64,000 nt of DNA from Tanypteryx hageni (Eukaryota > Arthropoda > Insecta > Odonata > Petaluridae), in assembly GCA_028673005.1 (NCBI GenBank), contig CM054112.1, positions 191,057,144-191,121,143 on the forward strand. The letters run 5' to 3'. The translations under genes and the position numbers were made by a program. Below are positions 52,525 to 64,000 of this stretch, piece by piece (within the stretch, counting starts at the first letter, position 1; every line of letters begins with the position of its first letter). A model generated the notes under the pieces. It ran no database searches. It was not told where the DNA came from and saw only the letters and a program-made list of their open reading frames with translations.

Positions 52525-55490
52525 ATGACAAGATCAGAAATTAATAGGCTTATAGTGGATGAGGTTTAATGTATCTAGAGCTCCTGTTGGCTTGTCAGTC
52601 TGCTTACAATCCTTCTCAACAGAACTTGAGGCAGAAGAGGAAAGATAATCATCACATGATGACTGTGAAAGTGTCAGTCATTAATTCAACAGCTGATGGA
52701 AATCGTGGTATATATTGAGGTTTTCATGTTGAGAGTTTAATAGACTTGATGGATTACTCGGTTCCCTTCAGACAGGTAAAATATTATTAATCACTCAATG
52801 GCGTAATGCTTGCTGATTGAATGATTTCATTCCTTTATGTTTGGTAATGTGGATGGATGATGACTTGATTTTGAAAAAGAATTCATAAGAAAGTTTATTC
52901 AACCACCATGAATTTAGATCTGAATAGAGTTATGGGATGTGCCTTGACTCGCCTTCTTCGTAAATTTTATGTAACATATAGGAGAGTTAGGCCTTAATTG
53001 GATGATATTTTATCCCATGCATTTGGTATGTGAATTTTTCTGAATTCAAAAACTCATCATTTAGAAAAGAACATAAAATGGATTTGAAGCGTGTTGTGGG
53101 TTTTTATGCTTATAAAACAATTTATTGTTGAGTTTTGGCAACTGTTATGCTAGGCATTTAATGAGATTTTCAATGTTTTATTAATGTTTCATGTGCTACT
53201 TCCAAAAATTTAGTATATTTAGTTTTCTTCAGGTTGGTAGTTGAAATAAAATGAATGGCCAAAAGAAAGATATCTGCACATACTTTCCCTTTCACCATAA
53301 ATCAAAATCTTACCAGGCTGGTGTTAAAAAACAAAACAAAATTTTAGAAACCAAATTCATAGTGGTGGATTGGTAAATTTTTAAGGATATTTCTATTATT
53401 ACCAATTTGATGGCCAGATTATTTTCTAAGTCACAATATTAATATACAAATGTTTTCTCAGGTTTCACAGAGCAACTATGAGCACAGAATTAAGAATTGA
53501 AGTAAAATTATAAGAAATCTGAACAAAGCTTAGAGGTACTTTGAAGTATTACTTGTAATTGATCGAAAACTCTTTTGGGACCAATTGGAATTGTGCTGTT
53601 ATCTAACTCCTTATTTTTTCAGTAGGAGCTCTGTCTGAGCAAGAAAGATCTCGAACATGTGGGACCAATCTTATAAAATGTAGTTTCAAAATATAACCTC
53701 ACATTTACTATCAAATGAGTGCCTCAATCCTTAAAAATTTATCAGTAATACTTCAAGCCAAAGGTGGATGTATTGAAAGCTTTGCTTCAGATTTCTTGTT
53801 AGGTAAAGGATAGTTGACAAGCTCATTGTTCTCTGTAATCTTTGTTTGTTATTTACTGATATATTTTATTTTGAATGCTTTGGAATATTCTGTCATCTGT
53901 TATCAATTTCATTCCGTTTCAGGAAGATATATTTTTCTTTCATTTGCATAGTATTTAACTAGTCATTTTGTAACCCTATAACACTCATTTTTGTGGTAAA
54001 TGTATCATTCTGATATATTGATTTATTGTAAGTCATTGACATTAGTCATATTATGTTTATTCTGTAGAATTCTGAGTGGTAATGAAAATGGTTCTACAGG
54101 CAACATGTAGTAGGTAACTAAATAGACTTGGATAAAATTCAGCAGCCTGCATGATTATTATCATTATGATTTAGTTGGGACACATTGATAATTCCAAAAA
54201 TGTTATATATTTTTATTTAGCTCGTATATTTCATTTTAGGACAAATTTTATATTGTTGCATTCGTATAAAACCATATTAAAAAGCCTGGTTTTATCCAGT
54301 AGTGATATTTGTCATCAAAATTGAGAGCAATGCTAATTTTGCCTCAAAAATGCATAACTTTAGGCAACAAGAAATAAGATGCTGTAAGACCAACAAGACA
54401 CATTTCTTTTTGGGAGTGATTATTCCTATTTTAAAGGAGTTCATACTCAAAGTCTTAATAATTCAAGTTACTAAAAAGTCATTGTGTAATCAAATCTGCA
54501 AATATCTTGGTTGCTTAATGCATGGGAGTCTGAAACTAGAATTTCAGCTACAATATAAGTAATTTCAGAAGAATATTTTACTAACCTGTACTACTAGAGG
54601 ATGACCAAAGTGAAAGGCATAATTTCATTATCCTCCCTCAAAGTAAGATATATTATACCAGTTAGTTCATGTTCATCTGGACATAGCTCATTAATGTAAA
54701 TATGTTATGTTGCTTTAAAAGAAAATACAAAGTTTACGGAAGAAGAATTTAATGAATCTGACTAAATATATGCTAACCATAAAGTGGTAAGATCCCTGTT
54801 AGTACAAATTATATCCTTTGTAATTTATAATTGGCAAGATTCCAAAGGTTTTATATAATTTTATATGTTAACCACAAAAATACATTCAGCAAAATTCAGA
54901 AATCCTTTATGAAAATCATTTACAAGATAAAAAATATATGTTTATTATTGCTATATAATATACATCAAGTTCAGTAGCCATGTGGAGTTTAAATCAGCCC
55001 AAGTAAATAATTATTTTCACATAGCAATAACTTTTAGAATCATTTGATTTGGATTATGTTTTTAGATTAAGGTTGAAGCACACCAAAACTAACAAGACTT
55101 ATAATCATAATTTTTTTATTGCTTGTGCAATTGATGTTGATGCTAGTTGTCTGTATATGTGTTATTTGACATAGAACTAATTTCTCAAAAAAGAAGCCAA
55201 AGTTTTGAAATGTTTTTGTACATTCCCACTGTTTGTTTTATCAGAAGTGTAGCATAAATACAATTAATGAATATACTGATAGATCTGTTTTACTCATATA
55301 ATTATGAGTATATTCTTTAAATTGTTTACTTCTGATCATATTTGTACACATACTGACATGTAAAGTTCTCTGTATAAAGACAATGTCCAATGCTCTTGCG
55401 ATGGCTTTTGTGCAAAGAGAAAGATTATTTGTACATCACAAAATGTGTAAATATGTTAGTGGCATAATAAAATTTTAAAATATGAATTTG
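52525..55490 (+). other. cv-c: Probable 3' UTR of the cv-c-like gene
   Basis: No coding features. AATAAA at 53245 and, better, at 55466-55471, the latter followed by a GT-rich stretch (TTTGTTTGTGTG). No transposon recognised inside, unlike the introns, which would suit transcribed and constrained sequence. The exact 3' end is an inference. Confidence 0.45.
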
Positions 55491-55573
55491 TTTGTGTGTA
55501 GTTATTGCTGGCAGTTTTTAAGTTAAAATTGGAGCAACTAATTCTATTACACTGCATTGTCTTAATTGATGTA

Positions 55574-56742
55574 CCGTAAATACCCGCGTATAATGCGCAC
55601 TTTTTTTTCGAAATATTTGAGTTAAAAATTAGGATGCATGTTATACGAGGGTACATAATCTTCCTATTTTCATTTGACCCCATATTTCCACAATTTCGGC
55701 ACATTCATTACTGCCCGGGTATCCTCATATTTTTATTGGTGATTTTTACGAAAAGTAAGATAGATAATAGTAAAAATTTATTAACTAATTCTATAAACAT
55801 ATATTAATTAGATATGAAAAGAATCAATTCAGTATTTATTCATTTAAAAGCCAAGAAATTCTTTGTCATTTGACCATTTTCCTTCGATGTTGTTATCGAA
55901 ATCGTTATCTTCGGTACCTTTTGTATCCTCCGTTGCCGTGTCGTTGTCATCGTCGTCCTCCCACACCATATCATCTTCTCTACTATCTAAACTATTACTG
56001 ATGCAACACTTCTTAAAACCTTTTATAATAACATCCGTGGACAATTCATTCCACGTATTCTCGCATTTCACTGTATATGATTTTCTACATTGTAACTCAC
56101 CTTTCCTTTTGTTAGCACAATGAAGAGCTATTTTACGCATGACGTCACCCTACACCGGCGCCCGGCCTGGTGATGAGGTACTAGTACTACTTACAATTAG
56201 AAACAATGGCAGCTGATGCTTAGGAGTTCGCTGAGAGTTGATGCTTTTTGTAAAATTAACATCAAGTTCCCTACTTTCTCTCAGCATTCATACGTGATTT
56301 ATTCTTGATTTGTAGAGTCAGTAGTTAATTATGGTTATTTGTTATCGTTTTTACGTGCTCCAGTGTTCTAATAAGAGTAAAACTGAAAGTTGGGCGAACC
56401 CGTCCACCTCAGGCGTGACAAAAACGGAAAAAGTTCGACATAGGATTATCGTCATTCCTTCATTTTATTAGCTCAAACAATGTCGTATGCCATATTATGA
56501 AATTAATATAATTCGATTTATTGTGTATGTCCTAATATCACCTTGTAAGTAAACATAAGAGTATGTAATGATTGGGTTAGCTGATGTTCCTTTGGAACAT
56601 TCGAAAATTTCATCCCGCACTTTCATTATTTTACCAATACAATACCAATAATTCGATCATTGCTTTAGACCACGTTACACCATCTACTTTATTCTGGAAC
56701 GGTAACGCTAAAAAAAATCGCGCTATACGCGGGTATTTACGG
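55574..56742 (-). mobile_element. 1.17-kb pogo element, deleted, with matching termini
   Basis: Ends CCGTAAATACCCGCGTATAA and, inverted from the right, CCGTAAATACCCGCGTATAG. TA at 55572 and 56743. The long, almost perfect inverted repeats indicate a fairly young copy. Confidence 0.92.
55844..56140 (-). pseudogene. Pogo transposase C-terminal exon remnant
   Basis: 98-codon open frame, with FKKCCISNSLDSREDDMVWE (counterpart of CGISNALDGSEDD in pogo transposases) and an acidic end. The DNA-binding and DDE parts are absent, so it is a deletion derivative even though this piece is open. Confidence 0.8.
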
Positions 56743-56744
56743 TA

Positions 56745-57655
56745 AATACAAATTTAGTTTTCTGATGGCTTTTACAAATGAATTAATCTAAATTAAGGTG
56801 ATTAATTTTGAGCATTGACTATAACTTCACATTTTTACTGTTTCAGAATGAAACATTAAGTTTAATATACTTTATACAAGATTAATGATCATTATATAAA
56901 TTAGCAGATTCTTACTACATAACATGAAGCTATCGCTACTGATTATCATTTTGCATTAATGTCTTTGTATATTATATCTATTGAGTTCTTTTAACCTGCT
57001 TATTCTCACCCACAAAAAAGAAGGGTATCAACATAGATCTATAAAGTTTATTAAAGATATGGCAAAATGAAAAGAAATTTGTTTACTGACTGAGACTCAA
57101 ATATTTATCTTTTGCACATAAAATGAATTAAAATACTATACATACCACTTAAAGTGATCACATAGGATTAATTTGTATTCAAAACATTACGCAAACAAAA
57201 AAGAAATGAATTAGAAATCAACTTGCATGAGAATGCGTTTTTTTCAATTTATAGTTACAAATATTTAATTTATAGTTACAAACATTTATTGAAGTAAAGT
57301 TTGGGTTTTTATCACTATCCGTGCGATATGAACTTATTGTATTAAAAATATTTTAACGTCTAGCATAATCGAACGTATTTTCACCTGGAGCGAGCGATCG
57401 GAACAAAAGGAAGGAGTAAGCTAACAATGGAATCATTAATAGAGGTGAAGACCAGAATTGAAGGGTAATATTAAGATACAATTTAGTGGTCGCTACTAGA
57501 ATTTTCTTGAAGGTTTAATATATCATGTGCGATAATCAGAAGAGTAGTGATTAAAGCAGTGTGATCCGAATTTTGACGAACAAAATTGAAAATAGTGGTG
57601 CGAGTTCGGCAGAAGTACGAAGGACAATTTTTAGTAATTTAAAGTGTATATAGAA
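56745..57655. other. Intergenic, nothing recognised
   Basis: AT-rich sequence between two mobile elements; no gene or repeat could be named. Confidence 0.5.
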
Positions 57656-57880
57656 CGGGCGTAGCCAGGATTTAAATTTGGAGGGTGTTAATGTCCGTCA
57701 GAATATTAGAACTATGCGATGTGTTGCTCGGTATTTTCTCTATTTTTCTCCGAAACTATAACTCGTAATTGTGTGGTATTGCGGACTTCTGTGTGGTAAG
57801 TAAATGAAGTCTAATCTGCCCTCGGACGAATGAGCTTGCGGGAAGGGATCCCCAAACCTCCCTCGCTGTATACGGCCCTG
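57656..57880. mobile_element. 225-bp hAT-like MITE
   Basis: Left end CGGGCGTAGCCAGGATTT; the right end inverted reads CAGGGCCGTATACAGCGAGG. 8-bp flanks ATATAGAA/ATTTTGAA (6 of 8). Resembles the GGCGTAGCCAGG class of arthropod repeats. Confidence 0.65.
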
Positions 57881-57888
57881 ATTTTGAA

Positions 57889-60197
57889 CACAAAACTTAT
57901 TATATCGCGCAACATGAGCGAGACGAGTGATGTGGATCAGCCTGGACCTTTCTTAGAGATTTAGTACTAAAATAAAAAAATCCGTTGTGTAAAAAAGGTG
58001 TTAGTTTTTAAATAAAATACTGTGAAGCTTCGCTGTATATAGTATACACGTCCGATCAAGTTTAACAGTGGCCTCAGTGAATGAGTTAAAACTTAAGGGC
58101 TCGCGCGAGCCCACCGCGGCTCACTCTTGCATTTAACTGAATATAAATACTGAAAATTAACTACACATTTATAATGTGAACTCAAAAATATTTTTGAGAA
58201 ATTTCTTCGTCAAAAATAAATCACTTTACTTCATGTAATTCCTTCTCTAGACTACAAATGCACGTTTTCTATTCAACCAAGTCGTTAATTTCCATATTCA
58301 TACTCAAGGTCCTTTACCGCTATTGCGATCTTTTAATGTCTTGTAGCAATCTTTTCTTCTTCCTTTGACAGCATATGGTAATATGGCCTTGAGATAGCCT
58401 TTCTTAACATCAAGTTGAGAAGAATCTAGGACAACCTCCTGAAAGTTTACAGTAAACAAATTCCGACGAAATATCACATTTTCTTAAACATATGATGTGC
58501 TTGAGACCTGATGGTATGATAGAATACTAACGCATATCTAGGCTTGGATTAAAGATAACATCATTTCAATAGTGAGTCACGCCGCTGTCTCGTTCAGACT
58601 CGTTGTCGCCGTGGCGTCAAACCAGTATTAGCGGAAAATTTCATAGTAATGGTTAGATAAAGAACGTGTCCTTAGCCGTGGATGAAGGTTTGTCCTTTCG
58701 GAGAAGTTATCTTCAGGTAATTTTAATACCTTTAACATTCAAAATATTCTATTACCTATTTCAGAGGTCTTATTTTACATATCCGTTTGTTAGCTAGAAC
58801 GCTCTGAATAAAACATCTTAAAGCGAAAATTCTATAAATGCGATTTATTTCATTAATTTTGACGTGTACCCAATTGTTTTGATCAACATTCTTCTAATTA
58901 TAATTTTTAACGGATACAAAACTAGAAACTGCAACTTTCTGCTTGGCCTTTAGAAGTTGACCATGGTAATGCAGCCTCACAAAAATTATTATCATCGACG
59001 ATTTATCGTTCGGCAGGCATATTGATTAATTCATTGCATTTACCTTTTGACCCTCGCCTTATGACCATCCCCATTAAATGTTCCAATATTCCATCAGAGA
59101 AAAAGAAATATTCATAAAAGGCGATCATAATCATTAGTAATCTGATGACATGATTTTAGGTTAAACCGAGTTCTCAACATGGTCTAATTTTCACAACATT
59201 CATTCCTCTTAAAATATTCCATTTGCGTAATCCTTTTACATTCAAATTTCACTTCAATCGGTTAAATGATGTAAATAAAAAAATGAACTATTTGTAATTC
59301 GGTCATTTCTGGATTTCACATTCTATTGTTTTACCTAAATTTATATTTTATTTCCCATCGTAAAATGTAAGCACAGTAAATAAAACGAGAGTTTTACATG
59401 CAATAATTTTCGTTTTGGCTTTAATTAACAATTCCATTGCTAATATTTCGACCGTTATATTATTATCTATTTTCGTTCGCCAAAGATGTACAGATGTTTA
59501 CCCAGTTTTCAAACATTCGCGGTGGAGGTCAGTAGTATCAGCTGTTTCGGAAGATCAGTTTTGTTATGAAGTGTTGATCTCATTAGTTTAGGGGTTTAAG
59601 TTTCCAATATTTAAGGACTACTGTGCTTTTTCATTATTAATCATTAAGGTTAGTTGTTTTAATTTGATAATTGAACCATTGCTAATTTATGTATCAGACA
59701 TGGACGTGAGTTCATTAACCTTGCATTATTTGAAATTGAAGGCCATGTTGTCGTTGAAAATTCTTAATTTGGAAACTATTTAGTGGTAAATGTGAAATTA
59801 GAGGTTGGAAGGCGTGAGAGTAGATTAACTTCGTAAGTAATTCGTGTTAGCGTCTGTTAATTGGAAATAAATAAAGGTTAGTCATAGTGTACGACATGGA
59901 CGAAATGAACTTGTATAGTAAGTGAACGTTAAATTTGTTCATGCTGCTTTAATGAATGTTCCGTGTAATTTCTTTGAGCAACTTAGCTGCTCGGTGCTTA
60001 CCTTATGTATATCTACAAATTTTCAGTATCAATTGTAATAGGGAATGTCTGATGTGCCCATGCTAAAACCTGTTTGTAATTGAGTGGACATTTCTTCGTT
60101 AAACTAGCAATTTGCTCGTTATATCGGTAGAATTTTATTGTGGTTTCTTTAATAGATGTATATGTATTTATATATAAACAGGAATAAACCATCGTAA
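57889..60197. other. Upstream region of the CARD gene
   Basis: No coding exon recognised. It should contain the promoter and any 5' non-coding exon of the gene at 60198. An AAACAG just before the ATG could be an acceptor for a leader exon. Confidence 0.4.
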
Positions 60198-60335
60198 ATG
60201 GAGGGGTGGCAAAGAGAAGCTTTACGGCGTCACCGGATGGATATTTTGAACGATTTATATGTAGATTATGTTGTCGACCACCTACTAGCCAAAGAAGTTT
60301 TACTACCGGACCACATAGAAAAAATTTTTGAGAAG
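60198..60335 (+). CDS. CARD gene exon 1
   Basis: 46 codons from ATG at 60198 to GAGAAG|GTAGAG, phase 0. Encodes helices 1-4 of the CARD. The ATG is the first in frame after an upstream TAA (at 60195). Confidence 0.85.
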
Positions 60336-63300
60336 GTAGAGAATGGAATCCTAAATAATTTTTATTCATTTGTGCGTTGTCAGTTTGTAAGTATGTTAGT
60401 TTTCACGTTTTTTTACATTTATCCAAAGATGGATTGTGTCAGAAAGTGGAAGTTATTGTGAGTTGAGTTATTATTAACTTTATTGATTTCGAGAAATTGC
60501 AGTTAAGAAGTAAATAATTTGTGCATTAAGTGTATACTAATAAAACCTTCATATCATATTTATTGAATTGACTCCCATGTGATATTAATAATATCTATGG
60601 TTACAAATTATTTTGATTTTTCAGTCGGTACGAAGAGACCGAGCACAACATCTCTTAGATTTGCTTCCTTCTCTTGGCCCCTCTGCATATCCTGAATTTG
60701 TTGCTTCTTTACGTACCCCATATTCTTGGCTAGCTGATAAACTCAACCAGGAGAGTGGAAACATGACCCATAATAGTGAAGTGACAACAAGTGGAGTTGG
60801 TACTAATAATGCTGTTAATAAGCAATACAAATTAGGTATGCTTTTAGAAGAAGTGTGCCAGTTATTGACTACTGTAAGTAAACTTTTTAAATAGTAAGAT
60901 ATCAGTAATGTAACTTCAGCAGTGTCATCATTATACTTAATGAATCATTTCAATTCTCGATGTTAATAATTTTGCATTTTAATTTATTGTATTATTTCTT
61001 AATCCTATATATTTTCCTGATTATCAATCAGCAATAATTACATAAAGTAATCAACTGCTATATTTGAATTTGTTGGTACTTTCAGTTGTCATCTGTTGCA
61101 TCAGCATGCGGAACTTCTCTTTGTGCAGTTGGAGATTCTCTTGCAGTATTAGTACAAACAATGAAGGTTGTGGATAATCTTTCCACTGAAAATATCAGTG
61201 TGGCTAGAAGGAATTCCATTAATGCGTCCCATGGTGAACAGATGGAAAGAAACGTTACCAGGCTTAAAGGAGGAAGTGATTTGGATGTCCAGGGATCCAA
61301 AGAAAATGAAAGAGTATCAAAGGATATCAAAGAATTTGAAGTCTCTCCAGAAATGAATCCCAGTACTGAAATTATGGGAGAAACATGGAAATTGAATAAT
61401 GTTGAGGGACTTATTTGTGATAAAGATGCTGACAGCATCTACTATATCAAACAAAACTTTAGCATTGAAAATACGAGTGAAATTTCTGAGGGACTTGGGT
61501 TGGATCCTAGTGGTCCTATTGGCTTGCCTATTAATTCACCTGACTCTGGTATTATATCAGAAGAAATGACATGCATAAGTTTGAACTCTCCAAATGAAAT
61601 GAATGATGAGGAAAAACCCGAAAAAAATAAACATATTGACATGTTACCTGGTAAGTGAAATATTTGAATTTTTCTGTAGCTTTCACTAAGTAGAGGTCTA
61701 AAAGTTTAAGCTAAATATATTTAATAACGATAAGTAGATAATTGATGAAGGTGATTGCAATAGCCACAGAATGGTTGGAAAAACTTATGCATTTCAGCTG
61801 AAGTTGTAATTGACCAGGGGATGTTTTTTTAGAAGGATGAAGATAAGGCATTCTAGGAATTGTTGATTCTTTCTTATCAACAGGTGTTGGGTAGATTTAT
61901 CTTCATTCTATAAAATAATCAATATTCAGTGGATCACTGCTGGCAATGGCTGCTTTTCAGCTAAAATTTTCATTTGTTTTTTCAAAACAAGTTTATCACT
62001 ATCGGGGATATCTTCGTTATGACTTTTATTCTATCCATAAAATGAAGTTTTTTCATTTATGAAATGAATTAGTGAAACAAATAATTACAATGTGTAATAT
62101 TCTGAAGCTTTTATCAGAATGAATTCCTTATGTAATACTGTCATTATGAGTTATTGGTTAAGTTGTTGATCAATTGAAATACATAAAACAGTAGATAGGA
62201 CTTTAATGTTTAGTATATGAAAATTTTAGATGTTGTAAATTACACTTGGTGAGTGATAACAAATAACTAGGTTTTTAAAATTAATTCCCATAATTATTTT
62301 TTAAATCTCAATTTCTGTATTATATTGAAGGAAAGTCTGTATTATGTTATAATTCATGAGTGTGCGCCCACCATGCTTTTTTCTCTTATGATTCCAGATT
62401 GAATTGAAAACTGAAATTTTGTACACATAGATACTGTATCTGCCCGAATATAAGCCGACCTCCCAAAAATTTCCACAATTTTTCGACCAAAAAGTTTATT
62501 TCGTATATTTTCTGCTGAAGTGTGCTGGCATGGTCTAGAATACATTATTCGAGATTGAAGAAAAGAGTCATGTTGACACTTTGAAATATTACTCCAATTA
62601 ATAATTTTACGTTGTTGAATAATGTTCCACATTCAGTGACGATAATTTCATTCATCTTAATTTTTACAAAAGGTCAAATAAAGCAATAACGACCCACCTA
62701 GATAATTTTTAATCCAGGTCCATTTCCAATGAAATTATCATTTACATTGCCTTAAGAAATTGCATTTTTATAATTATATGCGTTCAAGCAAAGTTTTACC
62801 TAAATTCAAACAGTTGAGCATCAAAAGCCGTCATTGCACTTGGTGTAATCGTCGGCATAGTCAATGTATGGAATTTTAATAGATTCCATGAATGAGGTTT
62901 TAACGTGCATCCAAACATTACAATCTCTATAGCAATAACTACAATAGCCAAGTAAAACTAATAGGAACTTCTTTTAATGACAAATGAAAAATAATACAAA
63001 TTGCTAACTATTCTTAATGATAATATGCATAGCCCTGAGAAACGAAAGAACAGGTAACAACGGTAACAAAACACAGTTACTGGTAAATTCAATATTCTAG
63101 CTTTATTATTTATTCATTAATATTCATCGAGGTCAAATATTTACTAATTTAATGCGATGGCAATGAGAGATGTGCTGCAATCTATGGTTGACTACGAGAC
63201 AACCCTAACCCCAAATTTTTTCTGTCTCGCATTTAAGCCGAGGGGTGGTTTTTTTCATGATAGGTTTTGACGAAAAACATCGGCTTATATTCGGGCAGAT

Positions 63301-64000
63301 ACGGTAATCGTAAATCATAAACCAGAATAATAAAAAAATCTCGGAAAAGTAATTTGGGTTCTACTCGAAGAATTATAATTTTCTCCTTTTCATTAAAATG
63401 GGAATTAATGTTGGATGCTTTTGCATTTAAAAAACTTCACTTTTTCTACTATTGCGATTTAACGGTTTCATTTTAGTCTAAAAATTATTCCTTGCTCTGC
63501 AATCTGGTATCTCACATCTCAAGTCTGACTAAAGAATATTAACGCGAGCCTTAATTAGCATTATCTGAATTTTTGGAATTAAAAAACAAAGCGTGATGTA
63601 GCAAATCTGTATTATAAGAATCTGTGCTATAGAAGGGCTAGGTGTAACCAAAAAATGTAGATTTTTCATGCCTTCAGCAATGAGGACAATTTTGTTACCA
63701 CATTTAAAGGTTATTAACCTATATTCCAAAATTAGCTGTAGTTTCTCATCATTTATTTCAAAGCCCTATAATATAATTCCTTTTTCAGTTTGGACAAAAG
63801 TCTTCTGTTTAAAGGAATTGGAATTTTTCTATTGGAATCTTTGGGATAAAACCAGTTTAATTAGTATTATGTTCAACGAGGAATTTTCTGTAAAACTTTC
63901 TCTTAAACTGAGAAACTCGCTGATGGTGGTAAAGTATAATTACTACTGTTTTCACTTTGAAATAGAATTAGAAAAATTCTATGATTCACTTGCAATACAG
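60198..64000 (+). CDS. CARD-domain protein, 5' part of gene, runs off the window
   Basis: At least three joined exons (60198-60335, 60625-60873, 61086-61650) and perhaps a fourth from 63789. Residues 1 to about 88 form a CARD: MEGWQREALRRHRMDILNDL, VVDHLLAKEVLLPDHIEKIF, then RRDRAQHLLDLLPSLGPSAY and EFVASL. The LLDLLP..GPxAYxxF signature is shared by CARDs of caspase-2, CRADD, Dronc and Apaf-1/Dark. A CARD mediates homotypic assembly, as in an apoptosome-type complex. After it come a helical segment (CQLLTTLSSVASACGTSLCA) and about 160 residues rich in Ser/Glu/Asn. Neither caspase catalytic motifs nor an NB-ARC P-loop lies in the window, so the family member cannot be chosen. Confidence 0.78.
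60625..60873 (+). CDS. CARD gene exon 2
   Basis: 249 nt after TTTTTCAG, ending at ACT|GTAAGT, phase 0. Encodes the last CARD helices (AQHLLDLLPSLGPSAYPEFV, then TPYSWLADKL) and a polar linker. Confidence 0.88.
61086..61650 (+). CDS. CARD gene exon 3
   Basis: 565 nt after TTTCAG, ending at CCTG|GTAAGT, phase 1. Starts with a hydrophobic helix-like SSVASACGTSLCAVGDSLAV, then Ser/Glu/Asn-rich sequence with no recognised fold. Confidence 0.87.
61651..62433. other. Intron sequence after CARD exon 3
   Basis: AT-rich, nothing recognised. Confidence 0.45.
62434..63304. mobile_element. 871-bp TA-flanked element with long inverted ends
   Basis: Left end CTGTATCTGCCCGAATATAA continuing GCCGA; the right end inverted reads CCGTATCTGCCCGAATATAA, then GCCGA. 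TA at 62432 and 63305. Ends match at 24 of 25 positions. No transposase recognised. Confidence 0.92.
63789..64000 (+). CDS. CARD gene possible exon 4 (partial)
   Basis: After a strong pyrimidine-rich acceptor (CCTTTTTCAG) the phase-1 frame stays open for 70 codons to the window end, reading VWTKVFCLKELEFFYWNLWD and so on. The correct phase and the length of the opening favour an exon. The odd, aromatic composition and lack of a known fold argue for caution. Confidence 0.4.

Noticed and set aside
60198..61650. Firm naming as Dronc/caspase, Apaf-1/Dark or CRADD
   Set aside because: The CARD resembles all of them; no catalytic, NB-ARC or death domain is visible in the window.

Overview
The window is eukaryotic nuclear DNA from an arthropod, probably an insect; the species cannot be named from what I see. 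The evidence is split genes with GT/AG introns, AT-rich introns of up to about 9 kb, and a dense mix of cut-and-paste transposons (hAT, pogo/Tigger, mariner, piggyBac), a Penelope-like retroelement, RTE-like LINE debris and tRNA-derived repeats. The closest named relative of the main gene is Drosophila crossveinless-c (vertebrate DLC1/STARD13/STARD8).

One host gene fills most of the window. It lies on the + strand from about 3087 to 52524. I could join 20 coding exons by hand with every splice phase compatible. They give a 4,467-nt frame (1,488 residues) with a SAM domain, a long Ser/Glu/Gly-rich linker carrying DLC-family motifs, a RhoGAP domain with its arginine finger, and a C-terminal START domain. 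This is the full SAM-RhoGAP-START architecture of the cv-c/DLC family, which inactivates Rho GTPases at adhesions and the cell cortex. Its 3' UTR probably ends near 55490.

A second + strand gene starts at 60198 and runs off the right edge. Its first two exons encode a CARD death-fold domain. They are followed by a long acidic exon and a possible fourth exon that is open to the window end. It is an apoptosis or innate-immunity type protein (Dronc/caspase-9/2, Apaf-1/Dark or CRADD-like); the window does not include the part that would decide.

The rest is mobile DNA, mostly inside the introns of the first gene. Intron 2 holds a decayed full-length pogo element (7134-10134), a diverged Penelope terminal segment with inverted arms (10148-10385), a hAT element with a perfect 8-bp target duplication (10522-12727) and a TA-flanked MITE. 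Intron 8 holds an apparently intact Penelope-like element (20871-24546) in a head-to-tail chain of three copies punctuated by (TA)n, all inside an older TA-flanked element. Intron 9 has a Tigger-like element and intron 10 a ZMYM1-like hAT element. Intron 11 has a three-level nest (mariner in hAT-like in Tigger-like), a deleted piggyBac and several relics. Introns 12 and 16 carry tRNA-derived repeats, including foldbacks, and intron 17 a 1.5-kb pogo-type element.

Points most worth a second look are the young Penelope element with hammerhead-ribozyme-like cores, the recurrent use of (TA)n tracts, a family of TA-flanked elements with related termini, and the tRNA-derived foldbacks.
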